From Acanthacorydalis orientalis (Eukaryota; Arthropoda; Insecta; Megaloptera; Corydalidae), in NCBI GenBank assembly GCA_034766995.1, contig CM068314.1, positions 24,160,608-24,224,607 of the forward strand: a stretch of 64,000 nucleotides of DNA, in the 5' to 3' direction. The position numbers and the translations under genes are program-made. Positions 63,030 through 64,000 of the stretch are shown here, one piece after another (the first letter of the stretch is position 1; each line of letters begins with the position of its first letter). Below the pieces are notes generated by a model. That model saw nothing but the letters and a program-made list of their open reading frames with translations, did no database searches and had not been told where the DNA came from.

Positions 63030-64000
63030 GAACAATAATACTTTATATTCTACACAAGATATGATGATGATTCATTTATAAGAATCGGCATGAAATATAT
63101 AATATTCAACATACAAGACCTACATAAATGGACAAAGATGCTTTCAATCATGGAAACTTAGAGAAGCCAAGTATATAATATGAATAAGTGTACGACTATC
63201 ATCCGGATTTTTTTCCATATTTATACCGGTTTTACAGTTTCGTACAGAGCCGTATAACAAACTACGGACTCGGCTGTCCGTTGCATAATATTGTATTATA
63301 TCCTGTATTTTTTTATATTCTGACCACATCGATGCATACACACACTTAAATATATCAATACGTCGGAAAATATATGTGTGTATATATGATGCTATTTCAA
63401 TCCTCGATAGTGTAAAATCATCTTATAGTAAAACGTACACATGGCTTTTGTTTTTAAGCAATGTTCGAGAGATTCATTGGTGCAGGGCATATGTGTTAAC
63501 CGTACGTTGACCTCATAAACTATACGTATATTACCTGTTCATTGTACATACAAATGAAGATGGTTTACATTTAATTTTTAAACAACAGGTGATGTGAATA
63601 TTCATCTCGTAGACTTATTCGAATCTAAATAAGTATTTGTATAATCATCGAACGTTCGAACGTATTCAATTGAAAGCATTTTGTTTTACAGTCAAAGGTT
63701 TTTTCCAAATATCACATTGGTATTTAATTAGATCAGTAAAATATATATGAATCTAAATGTTTACCTATAAATATTGATTTTAAATCAACTGAATTTAATA
63801 TTTAAACTTTGATATCGGAACAGTAATGAAATTGTATACACGTTTATAACATTTTTCAAATAAAGATATTTCTTCAATAAATACTATTTAATGACATGAA
63901 ATATATACCAATATTGTAAGAAATAACGTTGTTGGAATGTTTAAAGAGAAACAATGTATTTTTTATATTTATTAAAAAAGAACTATTGGTACTAAACAGA

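Larger units (their letters stand above)
46745..64000 (+). other. Intron 2 of the receptor gene, over 17.2 kb, incomplete
   Basis: It starts with the consensus donor GTAAGT. No acceptor followed by a TM4-type coding stretch is visible before the window end. It carries palindromic MITEs, two hAT MITEs, two mariners and many (TA)n tracts. The alternative, that the gene ends here as a truncated copy, cannot be excluded from this window. Confidence 0.75.
60075..64000. other. Last part of the window, no gene recognised
   Basis: AT-rich intronic DNA with a few microsatellites. A more complex patch at about 61000-61310 contains GGCGCC, an ATGCAAAT octamer and a 65-codon + frame (61100-61297) without known features; a GTAAAT donor-like site follows near 61343. 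Nothing resembling receptor TM4-TM7 was found. Confidence 0.5.

Noticed and set aside
46745..64000. Search for receptor TM4-TM7 exons
   Set aside because: No acceptor followed by a coding stretch with the expected intracellular loop 2 and TM4 pattern was found. GC-richer patches in this range do not translate to it.

Overview
The window is AT-rich eukaryotic DNA (by eye roughly three quarters or more A+T). It is crowded with long (TA)n microsatellites and decayed DNA transposons. The one gene I can support is a Methuselah-like (Mth) family-B G-protein-coupled receptor on the + strand. Mth receptors are best known from insects. Together with cecropia-type mariners, a Tc1-like foldback, hAT elements and very low GC, this points to an insect; a hymenopteran would fit but I cannot prove it. 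There are no bacterial-type operons, CRISPR arrays, rRNAs or tRNAs.

Layout. Positions 1-18944 are the 5' flank. They hold a 254-bp tandem duplication (2543-3052), a GC-rich island ending in a consensus splice donor (5185-5411), a full-length but dead mariner (8755-10049), a hAT remnant (about 12079-13033) and a palindromic MITE (16749-16946). A TATA box and initiator lie near 18945-18976. Exon 1 of the receptor (19157-20159) encodes the signal peptide, the ectodomain, TM1 and TM2. Intron 1 (20160-46665) is 26.5 kb and contains an 82-bp mariner MITE, two internally deleted mariners, a 5'-truncated mariner of another lineage, a hAT-like MITE and a Tc1-like foldback with interlocked inverted repeats. 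Exon 2 (46666-46744) encodes TM3 in perfect phase. Intron 2 runs from 46745 past the window end (over 17 kb) and carries more MITEs, a third deleted cecropia-type mariner and an N-terminally deleted mariner of a third lineage. Exons for TM4-TM7 were not found and should lie beyond 64000.

How the parts relate. The gene is ordinary in kind, but its ectodomain has 12 cysteines in two parallel six-cysteine modules. Its introns are enlarged mainly by TA-targeting transposons and TA microsatellites, and several transposons sit directly between two (TA)n tracts. The mariner population is a set of cut-down derivatives: three cecropia-type copies keep only the DNA-binding half, one other lineage keeps only the catalytic half, and one copy is reduced to its two ends. 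GC-rich islands at 5185-5411, 35500-35650, 55880-56050 and 61000-61310 are the best places to look for unannotated exons or enhancers. I see no clearly new biological system.
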